A stretch of DNA of 64,000 bases from Marsupella aquatica (taxonomy: Eukaryota; Marchantiophyta), in the NCBI GenBank assembly GCA_973895155.1, contig OZ316898.1:16368001-16432000 (forward strand). Direction: 5' to 3'. Under the pieces are notes generated by a model. That model was given only the letters and a program-made list of their open reading frames with translations, was not told where the DNA came from and did not search any database. The translations under genes were made by a program, and so were the position numbers. The number at the start of each line of letters is the position of its first letter. Position 1 is the first letter of the stretch. Below, piece after piece: positions 32,374 through 47,704 of the stretch.

Positions 32374-32385
32374 GGTCCCAACCCA

Positions 32386-33102
32386 TCATTTAGAGGCATC
32401 TCTCTTCCTTTGGGTCACAAAAGCTTGCCCATTGCGCAGATATGCTACCAATCCTTGATCCTTGGCTGCCCTCACCTTGTCAAACTCAATCTTCCTTGCT
32501 TGCACTTGGGTGGGAGTCAGATCATCATCCAACCAAATCCTTTGACCCTTGAGCTCTAACTTTCTCAGATTCCATGCCAAACTTGACCAAGATTGGACGT
32601 GGAAGATCACCCTTCTTTTGTCCAATCCTGTATGCCTACAAAATGGTAGGTTCATGCACTTTCAAGTGAGATTGAAAGAAGGAAGTGACTACCTCTTTGG
32701 TGTTCTCCTTTTCCACCTCCACCACCCCTGATATCTTGCAATTATTCACTCTTGCATGTTGGTTCTTCTGTTCCTCCTCCAGTAATATTCTCTCATCTTC
32801 CTTGGTTTGGATAAACTCCATGTGTGGTTGTTTGGTTGCTTCAACATATGTCTTCAGCTAGACTCCATCAAGTCCACGGTGTTGTTCTCTTTTAACCTCT
32901 CACTCATCCCAACTGTATGTTCAGCAATCACCCTAGTGACCTTGATAGAGTCACCCAACTTAATCCTCAACTCATGAATCTCTTTCCTTTGCTCCTCCAC
33001 TACTCTCACAAGAGTAGCCAATTGGGCTTTTTGGTCAGCCATCTCCTTTGTAAGCCCTTTCAACAAGGACATCACATCCTCCAAACCCACTTGGTCCCCC
33101 AT
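32386..33102 (-). pseudogene. LINE ORF1-like segment in three frames
   Basis: The minus strand shows an N-terminal coiled coil (33102-32854; MADQKAQLATLVRVVEEQRK), a charged middle (32821-32636) and a C-terminal block (32655-32386) with RRVIFHVQSW, KGQRIWLDDDLTPTQVQ and VAYLRNGQAFV. The last block resembles the C-terminal domain of L1 ORF1 proteins, which bind RNA. Frame changes between blocks show decay. Confidence 0.6.
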
Positions 33103-33180
33103 GAGGTCCTCCTTTCCAGTTCCAAAGCAATCTCCAAAGATGTGTATACTGGTGCAAGCTCTAATTTTTCCAAGCCCTAA

Positions 33181-33986
33181 TTTGTCAAATCCCTAATGTT
33201 TTAAATCGGACCAAGAGCAAAGACAAACTCTAGCTATTTTGTGAAGGATCAACACTTTTCACAACATCTATAATCAAAGTTTCTAGAAGCTTGGGAGCAT
33301 GAATCTAGCACAACTTAACCATAAAGCTCCCAAGAAACTCAAATCCTTAAAATTATGAATTTTTAGTTTCAAATCCCTAAAAATCTGCAATGGTGGCTTC
33401 ACAAAAACAGTAAATAGCTCACAAGCAGTGTCAAACTTTGGAGCTATTTTCAAATAGGAAGATAGTAGACCTCAAGGCGCTCCTAATGAGCCCAAGAATG
33501 TCCCTAGAGTTGTCTCACAGCCCGAGCAATCAAAGTCGCAAATTCGCGGAAGTGCGGATTCGAAGCAAACCCTAAAATGCGAAACTCAATCTACCATAAC
33601 TGTCTCAATTTTGAACCATTTTGAACGTTTTTTAGGTCTATTTGGGGCGCCTTGAAGAGCTCTTTCCAATGCAATTGAAAGAAATGGATTTGGGGAAATG
33701 GTTGAAGAGATAGAACCCAATTTAGAGGCGCAGCTAGCTCCAACTAGGTCCAATTCGATGGGAATGATTTGGTCTTTGTATGTTGTCCCTTGGGGCACCT
33801 GCCAAGGGTTTGACCTGCTGGCTATGGGAAGGTGTTTCAGGTACCCCTGGTTCACAAGAGTTCAGCATCTCAAAGGTTCACTTGAGTACTGAGGCAATTT
33901 TCTCATGACTTGCCAAATCCTGTGAAATAGAGGACAATGTAGTTGCAGGAACATTTGAGCAAGGGAGTATTGCGTTAAGGCATAAG
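33181..33986. other. No confident gene; possible LINE 5' untranslated region
   Basis: Directly upstream of the LINE ORF1 segment on the minus strand. It holds runs with AAATCCCTAA-like sequences and no convincing coding frame. Confidence 0.35.
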
Positions 33987-34487
33987 ATGGTGTCCAAGTT
34001 TGACACATGTGCAAAATGGATGAAGACTTGCAAAGGGAAACTAGCACAACGGAAAAGCTTAGTTGTGGCACACATCACACAAAAAAACAGCTTTCTGCAA
34101 AGCTTGCATAGTGCTCAAGAAGAAGGAGTTTTTCAAACAGAGCTGGTTCTTTCAAAGAAACTTGAGAAAAGTGGCAACACTGGTCAAGACACAATTTGTG
34201 CCGTCATTTCCTGGACAAGGCTTTTTCCACATCTTATAATCTTTGTGCTGATGTCAACCAAGCAGTCTACAAAAATTTCAAGAGAAGTAGTTGACCAAAT
34301 ATTGTCCTTGAGAATGTCATATTTATCGCACAAGTTAAGCACGAAGAGTATTACACATTTGACAGAGTTAGCTGAGCTCTGGGAATATGGCCCTTATCAT
34401 CACTGCCACATGTGGAGAAGAATTTTGATTTCATTACTCTCAAGTATTAATATTAGTTTTTATGTTGTAAGCGAGGGATTGCTTTGA
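33987..34487 (+). other. Unrecognised open frame, 166 codons
   Basis: Open on the plus strand with mixed composition and no recognisable domain (starts MVSKFDTCAKWMKTC). A second open piece of 81 codons follows at 34573-34818. Neither has a clear promoter, splice pattern or homologue I can name. They could be a gene remnant or chance. Confidence 0.2.
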
Positions 34488-35097
34488 GATCTGTGAATTG
34501 CTTTGCTCCTACTTCAAGTCCCAATCCTTCAATTTCTCAAGTCATAGCAAATGAATAAAATAAGATGGGTGCATGAACCTGCTCTCAATTGAGCTACAGT
34601 GCATTGCTCAAATAGTGCTTCACAGTCATGGTCATATCATGCAAAGTAGCACTTTCATTGAAAATGTTCATTCGACTTCCGAAGTTAAAGCCCGGATGGA
34701 CTTGCACGTTGTTCATGAAGCTCTCATGGATAAACCAAACTTGCATGGACTAAATCAAAACATAAAAGTGTGTTTGGACATTGCTATTTACATTTCTGTC
34801 CATAAAGTAGAGTGTTAGTAACCAAATCGTCACTTCTATCCATAAATTTTCTCTGTCACTAACTCTGTCACCACTTTTGTCCTACAAATATGTCAGTGGC
34901 CATAGCACTTTTTATTGAGATCTTCACTGCTTTTTCCCAATACAAGACCTCCACATAATCACTCTACCTATTTTTTAAGAGTTTAATAAAAAAGATAACA
35001 TCTAAAGTACATTTAATTTAGTTCTTATATAAAGACCTTATAAAATTTTATCTATTCAAAGTAGATGAAACTTTGAATAGATTGGGGTAATTGTCAT

Positions 35098-35375
35098 GTG
35101 CGAGCAGACAGTAAATTTTTTCCTCGCACGAGCAAAAACAATTCTTACATGACCCCTATTTTTTTACATGCAATTGAATAGCTATCAACTACCTGGTTGG
35201 TAACATCCCTTTTGGGGACTCCCTTTTTGCTAGTGAGCTCGCTAATCATCTGGAGTCTTTAAAAAAACCAAAAAATATATATAAAAGGCACCAAAAAGCA
35301 ACTGAAATTTTGAACCATTATTGTCTCGCTATCAAAATCTCCTCGCTATCAAAATCTCCTATTTGCTCGCAACAT
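35098..35375. mobile_element. Possible small terminal-inverted-repeat element
   Basis: CATGTGCGAGCA near 35098 and TGCTCGCAACATAG near 35363 form imperfect inverted ends around about 275 bp of AT-rich non-coding DNA. The end sequence resembles the MITE-like ends at 31248 (TGTGCGAACG). No clean target duplication was found. Confidence 0.25.
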
Positions 35376-36264
35376 AGAATACCTCAATAGATTGAGTGCT
35401 TCACATATTATTCATACCGCCTTAAGTAGTTTGCCCAATGGTAAAAACCAAATGAACTTAATTTACTCAAAAATATTTTTTAATATTCATAAGCCCTGCA
35501 AAGGAAGGAGGGGGGGGAAGCAAGTAACACAATGACTCATGAGCCAAGGAGGCAATTCACACCAAGGAGGCCAGGTGGCACCCAGATAAGCTCAATTGTT
35601 ACAAATATATTATAATTTTTCTACACATTTTCTTGAGATTCTAGAGCATCGATACTTTGCGGAATGATTAAACAACTTCTAGAAATGTTGTTGGAAAATC
35701 TTTTAATAGAGCATTGCTTGTTATCATAAATGTAGTCATTTTTCCCTCGGGGGCCCATATCATGGCTGGAGGTTACAAGTAATAAAACCCTCAAATTTAA
35801 GAAAAAAAGTTGATTTTTACTATATTTTCTACCCCTAATTTTATAGAATATTCTCATTTATAATTCTTAAAAACTGGATTAAGACACCAAACACCCCTAT
35901 ATTTATTTAACAAAATTGTAAAGTATTCCAACGCATTTGAATTAAAAAATCCATAACTCTTCTCACGCAATGTGTCAGGAAGAAAATAAATGAAGACCCG
36001 AGATTTTTCCATTGTAAAACTAAAGGAAATTTTAATTTACATGAGTGTTGTTGTGAAAACCTGTTTGTCAAAGACATGCTCTTGCTATATAAAGTGTTTT
36101 GACTAATTTTATTGTTATAGAGCTATTTAAGAGTTTACTTTTGGAAAGAATTATTGATGAATCATATTTTTTAGAGAACAATGATGTCAAAAAGAACATT
36201 TTTTTGTTGCATAATTATCAAAAATCATGTTATTCATATATGGCTGATCTTGTTAGATGGAGCG
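35376..36264. other. No gene seen; AT-rich
   Basis: AT-rich non-coding sequence without convincing open frames or repeats. Confidence 0.4.
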
Positions 36265-36426
36265 CTTCAAGTACTTTGGCACTACGGAAACTACAGGAAA
36301 TGTTAAATGCACATCTTCACTCTCTATTCCATATACATTCTTAAGCTTCAAGTACTTTGCCACTATGGAAAGTACAGGAAATGTTAACTGCACATCTTCA
36401 TTCTCTATTCCATATACATTCTTAAT
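36265..36426. repeat. 81-bp tandem duplication
   Basis: Two copies, 36265-36345 and 36346-36426, starting CTTCAAGTACTTTG, with a few substitutions between them. Confidence 0.85.
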
Positions 36427-36540
36427 TTCAATTTTTGGTGTTTTGTTCTTACCGTGACAGAATTTGGTGCACATTATGTTCTTCCGGTGACAAATATGTA
36501 GATGGACAATTAATAACAGAATTGATCATCCATTTGCTAT

Positions 36541-36583
36541 TAAACCCTAAACCCCTGTCACAGTCCATGGGGTTTAGGGTTTA
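36541..36583. repeat. Telomeric-type palindrome
   Basis: TAAACCCTAAACCCC (36541-36555) and its perfect reverse complement (36569-36583) flank a 13-base loop. The arms are two units of the plant telomere repeat. Confidence 0.8.
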
Positions 36584-36591
36584 GGATGCAG

Positions 36592-36789
36592 ACAACCTAG
36601 CAGTCCATCTAGGACTTAGTTACTCAACTTTCAGCAAAAAGTTAATTGTTATCTTATGTCTCCATTAGTATTATTGTTAGCGTCATTAGAACAACCTAGC
36701 AGTCCATCTGGGCTTTAGTTACTCAACTTCCAGCAAAAAGTTTATTATTTTCTTATGTCTCTATTAGTATTATTGTGAGTGTTATCAGA
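36592..36789. repeat. 99-bp tandem duplication
   Basis: ACAACCTAGCAGTCCATCT begins at 36592 (one base shifted) and again at 36691; the two units match along about 99 bp with scattered changes. Confidence 0.8.
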
Positions 36790-38059
36790 ACGCCGATTCA
36801 CTAACTTAGCATCACCTAAGAAACTAATATGGGGGTCTACTTACACGTACCGGTGAAAGCACATTCACGTGAGGATGACAACGGTATTAATTCTAGCTGA
36901 AGAAGAGCACACATCCAAGCACAAAAGCCCACATGTCTGTGCTTCCCTACGCACTGACCTGTACATCGTGAAAAACTTTGCCGTCGGACCAGTGTGGTAC
37001 GCTGTCTTTGTCCAAAGCCATGACAGTTTAGACCTGCAGTTCACCCCCTTCACCTGCCCGAGTTACACCATGAAATCACCCCATTGTTATGTTTTTCACT
37101 TTCACCTTTCAAGGAATTTGAACTTTTAAACCGCACAATCTCCAGCGCTCTTCACGCGGTACGAAGTCCTGAATTAAACCGCGTGTTTTTTCACCCACTA
37201 CTGCTTACTTTTGTGTCCTCACCCGATGGGTGATGGGTGTGCCAGAACAGCCCTTATACTTTTGAGACAGGGTTCATTGAATTTAATTATGAAACTTTAA
37301 CGCAATCCCGAAGCGACAAATGCAAGCCAGAAGCCTGTAAAATTTAAGCCACAGCCACCCTGAAAAACTATTCAACTCGAGATCCAGAGGTTCGCGAAAC
37401 AAGCTGAAAATGGCAGACAAAGGCAATTCCACGCTAAACCATCCGCATTGAAGAAGTTATGCCCGGGAAGATATCTAAAACAATCACGCTGCCATAATTT
37501 ATCTCATAAAAACATTTTATCACTGAAAAACAAATGTGACGTTTAGGTAGGTATACTTATAAACCGTACGAAATATATGAAATCAGACCAAAACTCTAAG
37601 ATTAAATTATATTGGATAGAGGAAGACCAAAGCACAAACGTCTTTTGAGACAACCAAGAGATGCCCATTTCAGCACGAACAAGAAGTCCTCTTCATCAAC
37701 CATCATACACCCGGCATACTAAGTCCAGGCCGTCAGCCAATAGACGCAGGAATTTATTTGGTTTTCTCAAGCACTACTCGCCGGCTTTCAACGTAAATGG
37801 GGGCTTGGCCAGCCATCATACCACCACTAGCATAATAAGCAAGTAAACTCCAGAACTGGTGTGATGCTGAGTATGTGCACACCATATTATGATCACACAT
37901 GCTGGCCACGTAAATTATAAAACGATCTCTTCAGGTAAAACCCTCTGAACAAGAAAAGTGGGCGGACCACCCTCATACTAAATACAATCAGGAGTGTGAA
38001 CAAACGCAAACCCTGACTTCAAAGAAAGTTGACCTGGTTTGGAGACAACAGGCGTGCCC
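36790..38059. other. Downstream flank and 3' untranslated region of the kinase gene
   Basis: No convincing gene. The part next to 38060 should be the kinase 3' untranslated region (minus strand); several TTTATT/TTTATA stretches could be its poly(A) signals. Confidence 0.35.
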
Positions 38060-42625
<4,566 letters not shown>

Positions 42626-42968
42626 CGTCGTTCGTTAGTTTGAGTTCTCTTCAAGACAATTAGATCATTGCATTTGTCTGGACCGTAGTATCTTCAACGA
42701 TTTCAATCAGTGACCTCTCCAAGTCACCTACTCCTGCGAACGTCCGACCTAACCAGTTCGAAAATTGATGATAACCAACGAGTTCGATCTTCACTCTCCA
42801 GTGCCTGGTGCATGTGTGATCGAGAACACAAAGAGGAAAAGTGAGAGGAAAAAGGAGGGTACAGTTGGCCCCTCCTACTCCTACAGCAGATGCTGCTATT
42901 CATCGCCTGCCCATCTGCGGCAGATCCGCCATCTGTTCATGCTAGCAGCTACATGCCTCTAGCGTTAA

Positions 42969-43047
<79 letters not shown>

Positions 43048-43400
43048 GCGCTCGCTCAGCGCACAACACTTTCTTCCTGTCGGCCGCTACGACGCTCCCG
43101 TACCGATGAACATAGCTCACTATCTGCCAAGAGTCCACGACTTGCTGGCTGGCTTCCCCGCCAGCTCATATCATTCGCGTTCCCTCACTGTATTTCTGGC
43201 GCCACATCAAACTGAGGCAACACTATATTTTCCTCGTTCAGCTCTACACCGAGACGGCCTTAACGTTACACACATCAACATCGTCCACAAACGAAGAGAA
43301 AGCAAACAATACTTCTTCGTTCCTTCGGTCTCTCTGCAACTTTCGTCTCCCCTCGTCTGCACCTTCGTACACCTTTGAGCAAACCAACCACTTCTGAATA
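42626..43400 (-). promoter_or_regulatory. Upstream region of the kinase gene
   Basis: Likely 5' untranslated region and promoter. It contains the long (GA)n tract listed separately. Open frames across it on the plus strand are produced by the dinucleotide repeat. Confidence 0.45.
42970..43047. repeat. (CT)n(CA)n microsatellite
   Basis: About 31 CT units (42970-43032) pass into about seven CA units. On the kinase gene strand this is (TG)n(GA)n about 345 bp upstream of the ATG; GA tracts are bound by plant GAGA-binding (BBR/BPC) factors. Confidence 0.95.
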
Positions 43401-44229
43401 CAATTTCCAAATCGCCGACCTGGTTACTCCCTACTGCTGCCGAATCGCCTCCACCCGCGAAACACCCGACTTTTTCGTGCTCAGCAGTGACTTCTTCTCC
43501 CGTCGTCGCCTTCGTTGTGCTGCTCCTGCGAGGTGGGTTGGCCTTGCTCTGCCAGCACGTCCTTCTCGAGGTCTCAAGCCGACCGTCGGTGCCTCGGTGA
43601 TGCTCCTCCTCTCCACACCCTGTCGCTGTCGCCTCTGATCACTCTGCAATCGCTCTCCGAGAAAGTGATAATTCGAACCATTCCCTGCCCTCCACCGTTT
43701 CAGCCGGTTTACCCCATACAGTTGTCTGACGCAAACCAGCCCTCGCTCCTGCTTTGTTTTTGACCTTGGAAGATGGTTTTCCAATCAAAGCCCTCGCTCC
43801 TGCTTTGTTTTTGACCTTGGAAGATAGTTTTCCAATCAAAACACAGAGGAACGGCAAACCTCCCCACTCTGCCCTTTGCTCCGTCTGCTCTGGTCGGTCT
43901 CTCGTGTCTGACCGACTCTCTGACCGCCTGAAGACCGGCAGAACAGGGCACGGGCAGAGCTGGCCTCCAGAACGGCTGCGCTGGCAGGCCTTGCCTGGCG
44001 GGCTGACTGGCTATATCAGGGGTGGTTCGGCGATCCCGGTAACCACAGTGCCGATGCTGCGGTGACTTCGGTAAACTACGGTACATCAACCGGGCACTTT
44101 ATGCAGATTGAACCGGTAAACGCGGAACGTAAACGTTACGGTATGCCATATTGATTTTTCAGATTGACTGGTATTCTTGCGCCTTCACGATCGAGTACTA
44201 CCCTCGGCTGGATCACTACATCCAGGCCG
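43401..44229. other. No gene seen, apart from one tandem duplication
   Basis: C- and T-rich, no trusted ORF. It contains the 51-bp duplication at 43741-43842 and several CGGTAAAC/AACGGTAA-like motifs at 44030-44150. Confidence 0.35.
43741..43842. repeat. 51-bp tandem duplication
   Basis: Two nearly identical units, 43741-43791 and 43792-43842, containing TTTGACCTTGGAAGAT. Confidence 0.85.
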
Positions 44230-44830
44230 TCGGTCTGATAAAGATTCTGTCAACTTCTTGACATCATTTCGATTTTGTGCATAGTGCCCATTTTTCTCAC
44301 ATTCATATCTTTATTTCACCATGACATTTTTCTCATCTTTGACATTTTTTCTCACCTTGCTTGACATCTTTTTCTTGACTCGACATCTTATCTTTTGTTC
44401 ATCTTGGCATCTTTAGCTCACTACAATATCTTTCTGTCACCCTCAACTTCTCTCTATCCTTGACATATTTTCCTCGTCTTTACATCTTTTTCTCACCTTG
44501 CCATCTTTTCTCTCCTTGACCTCTTTTCCTCACGTCCCCATCTCTTTCTCTCATTGACATTTTTTTTCACCTCAATATCTTTACCTCACCTCCTTATTTT
44601 TGCCTCTCCTTGACATCTCGCCCTTGCCTCAACACCTTTCTCTCACCTCCCTATCTTTTCCTCACTTGGACATCTTGTCCTCCCCTCAACATGTTTGTCT
44701 CGCCTCAGAATCTTGCCCTCTCCTTGACATCTTGCCCTCGCCTCAACATCTCTACCTCTCCTCGACATCTTGCTCTCATCTCCAAATCTTCTGTGCAATG
44801 CACGGGCATCAGGCTAGTAGGATATATTAG
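44230..44830 (-). repeat. Minisatellite-like array A
   Basis: Degenerate units of roughly 18-24 bp built on TTGACATCTT and CTCACCTCAACATC, fading toward 44230. The array ends in the near-hairpin CTGTGCAATGCACGGG (44791-44806) followed by GGCTAGTAGGATATAT. Reverse complemented, it matches array B at 61620-62290. Confidence 0.7.
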
Positions 44831-45931
44831 ACCCATGACAAAAAGGGGTTTGGTTACAATAAGCTAAACTGAAACGAGCAAGTATCTAATACAGTCACTT
44901 ATGTCACCAATGGGAGTATCTTGTTGGTAATGGATGAGAGAGTGCATTTAGACCAAGAAATCAAGGTGTCTTAATCTTGACTTAGGATTTTCTATAAAAA
45001 ATAAGAAAACAATTTGATATCAAAATGGGCTCTAAACTGGATTGCACTTGGCTGCCAACCCCAAGGCCGCCCCCCACCTCCCAGGCAACTTGCCTCTCCA
45101 ACAAGGAGCGCTAGACTGTTGGGGACCAAATCCAGCAGTCTCCACCAAGGGCATCACTTCCTGGGGTCTCCTTGAAGTTGAGCAATACCTGCACAGCAAC
45201 GCATGCAAGAACTCTAAAGGAAATGCATAATGGACATGCGACAACCAGCCCTATGCTACTTGCCTGAGTAACACACAATCCCTATCATTGGATCATTAGA
45301 CTGTACAAAAAATCCAGAAAAGCCAAGGAAATTGAGATGAGGTAAGTCGGACGGCGGCATACCTTGTTGATGGAACGGGATGGAAAGTACGACTAAGTAT
45401 GAAGTCAATACACGAGCTATGAGGCCAATGCGCCTTGCTTCACATAGAACCTATAGTACAACACCCAGGACAATACCAAAGTAAGTGAGAAACCAAACTT
45501 GGCAATGTTTCAACAGGCCTTGAATTTCTGTTCAGGAAATGGAGGATTTCCTCCATTTGCTCAAAATGGAGGAAATATCATCATAGTTCCTCAAAAAGGA
45601 ACTCAGCCCAGATTTCTGCTGTTGGCTCACTTCCATAAAACTTGATGCATTCCTAGTACAAAATAGCTCCACAGGAGCAAACCGCAAAAGCCTTCTACCA
45701 TTTTCAGGCTCGGGTTCAGGCTACTACACTATGAGGGCTTGGAACACCCCCTCTTTGTGCACATGCCAACACACAACTTAAGGCACAATGTGACATAAAC
45801 TAGCATGCCATCACAATTGGGGCCACTCTAAGGCATGGACAGATTCACCCAGGATGTGTGTTAAAAACCTCACAACCAAAATGGGTCATCCGACGAGTGA
45901 GATTAAGCTTTGCATTTTGATCAAGAGCCGG
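44831..45931. other. No confident gene
   Basis: Mixed sequence. A GC-richer block at 45032-45244 is open on the minus strand (70 codons, PQEVMPLVETAGFG) and could be another exon relic of the neighbouring gene remnant, but nothing confirms it. Confidence 0.25.
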
Positions 45932-45933
45932 GT

Positions 45934-46140
45934 CTAAGGAACACATATTGCACTCTTCATCCAATTCATGGATACATACATTAAGTCGGGCCTTGGATGC
46001 GTCAGGCACTCCATCAGTCTTGAGACAAAATACTTCATTGATGGGAAGACGATTAGGTCTTGGGACGCATTGGAGTGCCCTCGACAGACTACTACATCTA
46101 AAGGGGGCAACATCCCAATAGTAGCAGAGGACCCCAAGAC
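45934..46140 (-). pseudogene. Exon-like open block left of the Harbinger element
   Basis: After an acceptor-like CTCCTTAGAG the minus strand is open for 68 codons to a TAG (VLGSSATIGMLPPLDVV, FPSMKYFVSRLMECL). A second frame is also open here, so the coding frame is not certain. It may belong to the same gene as the pieces at 54079-58548, with the Harbinger element in between. No family recognised. Confidence 0.25.
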
Positions 46141-46218
46141 CTCTAAGGAGAAATTTATCTAGGACCATCAACCTGTACAGCCTGCGGACACGCTTGGTAA
46201 GAGTGTCCGCTGTTGGGG

Positions 46219-46221
46219 TTA
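46219..46221. repeat. Target-site duplication TTA, left copy (Harbinger)
   Basis: TTA precedes the left terminal repeat and is repeated at 54029-54031; TWA duplications are typical of PIF/Harbinger. Confidence 0.8.
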
Positions 46222-46663
46222 GAGCATCCGCACCGGTTTTGCGGGCCAACCCTGCCAAAGGGAAATTTGTCGCGGCCCTTTGGAGGCCTGCATCCGGGCC
46301 TGCATCATGATATGGCCCAGGTGCGCAATAGGCATTGCACCCGTGCCTTGTAATCGATGCCTGAAAATTGTTAACTCGCGTTCAAACCCCAGCAACCCAG
46401 GTTTGAACTCCCTCCCTGACGCAAGAGCTCGTCGCGGCTGTCACAACAATGGAAATATCTACGAGCAAGAACTGAGGCTTCCTCGCCAAAACTCCATAGC
46501 TGCACCCCTTCTAGCTTTTTGTGAGGGTAAAGAACTTTGTTTGATTTCATAGGATTTCTACCACATTGTTCCATCTTGAAGCATGGAGATTGAATTTGCG
46601 CTTGCAGATTGAAGATGAGCTTAATTCAATGGAGGAGGAGCAAGATTTCTGGAGAGGGCTACA

Positions 46664-47704
46664 TTGGCTGGCCCCTTGTCTCTCCAAGGGCTCGGTACAT
46701 TTGAGCAGAAACAACGCAAACAAGCTGGGGGATCAGTGCCTGGGACGAGGCCCAATAAAGATCGGAAGAGAGAGCGAGGACATCAAGTAATTTGGGATGA
46801 TTACTTTGCAGAGAATTGTACGTATGACAACAAAGATTTTTTACGTAGGTTTAGGATGACGAGAAGATTGTTTCACAAAATTCACGTAGCAGTTTGTGCA
46901 CATGATAGCTTCTTCCAACAGAGGCGAGATGCTACAAACAAAATGGGGTTATCTGGTCTTCAAAAAATCATAGCTGCGCTTCGACAATTGGCTTTTGGCA
47001 TTGGGGCGGATGCTACAGACAAATATTGTAGACTTGGAGAGTCCACAGCTAGGAAGTCATTGTACAGATTTTGCCTAGCAATTCGACAATTGTATGAGGA
47101 AATACTTGAGGAAACCAGACAAGAGTGACTTCCTGAGATTGTTGGCTGTGAATGAAAGCAGAGGGCTCCCAGGAATGTTTGCTTTGTTAGACTACATGCA
47201 CTATGAGTGGAAAAATTGCCCTGTGGCTTGGCAAGGGCAATTCACAGACAAAGATGGGAACAAATCAATAGTCCTTGAGGCAATTGCAGATCAGGAGCTT
47301 TGGATTTGGCATGCCTTCTTTGGCTTGCCTGGCGATAACAATGACTTGAATGTCTTGGACAGATCTCCTCTGGTGAACGACATGTTGCACCAGCACTATG
47401 ACCAACTGAACTACACCATCAATGGCACAGAGTACAAGAGAGCTTACCTCTTGGTGGATGGAAATTACCCCAAGTGGTCATGTTTTGTGACAACTTTTCA
47501 CAAGCCCCAGACACAAAGGAAATGTTTTTTTGCCAAGAGGCTACTAGAAAAGATGTTGAAAGAGCCTTTGGAGTTCTTCAAGCAAGATGGGGAATTGTGA
47601 AGCAGCGAGCAAGAGCTTGGCATCTAGATAGCCCGGTGCATACAATTTTGATGGCTTGCATTGTCCTTCACAACATGATTATCAAGGATGAGAGAGGGGA
47701 GGAG
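46664..47704 (+). pseudogene. Harbinger transposase, N-terminal and central part, two frameshifts
   Basis: Plus-strand blocks match plant DDE_Tnp_4 transposases: QVIWDDYFAENCTYDN, MGLSGLQKIIAALRQLAFG, MFALLDYMHYEWKN (first Asp), LWIWHAFFGLPGDNNDLN (second Asp), TINGTEYKRAYLLVDGNYPK, then DVERAFGVLQARWGIVK (Glu). One frame change lies at an A-run near 47100-47102, the other near 47497. At 47705 a gypsy LTR cuts the gene after IVLHNMIIKDERGEE. The enzyme would excise and insert the transposon; this copy cannot. Confidence 0.85.

Larger units (their letters stand above)
29797..33180 (-). mobile_element. LINE 5' half, upstream part of the gypsy-split LINE
   Basis: On the minus strand the order is ORF1-like segment (33102-32386), endonuclease (32373-31450), a 199-bp insertion, then reverse transcriptase (31246-29797), which continues across the gypsy into 14308-13273. 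The protein reads through the junction in register: SMSWATCVTH on this side, VAHGYKAFYSMV on the other. The 5' boundary is not defined; sequence to about 33900 may be its 5' untranslated region. Confidence 0.85.

Noticed and set aside
36541-36583. Ancient telomere-telomere fusion
   Set aside because: A fusion gives TTTAGGG followed by CCCTAAA; here the order is the reverse and only two units per arm exist.
42890-43378. 162-codon plus-strand frame with a long Leu-Ser run
   Set aside because: It is produced by the CT microsatellite upstream of the kinase and has no other coding feature.
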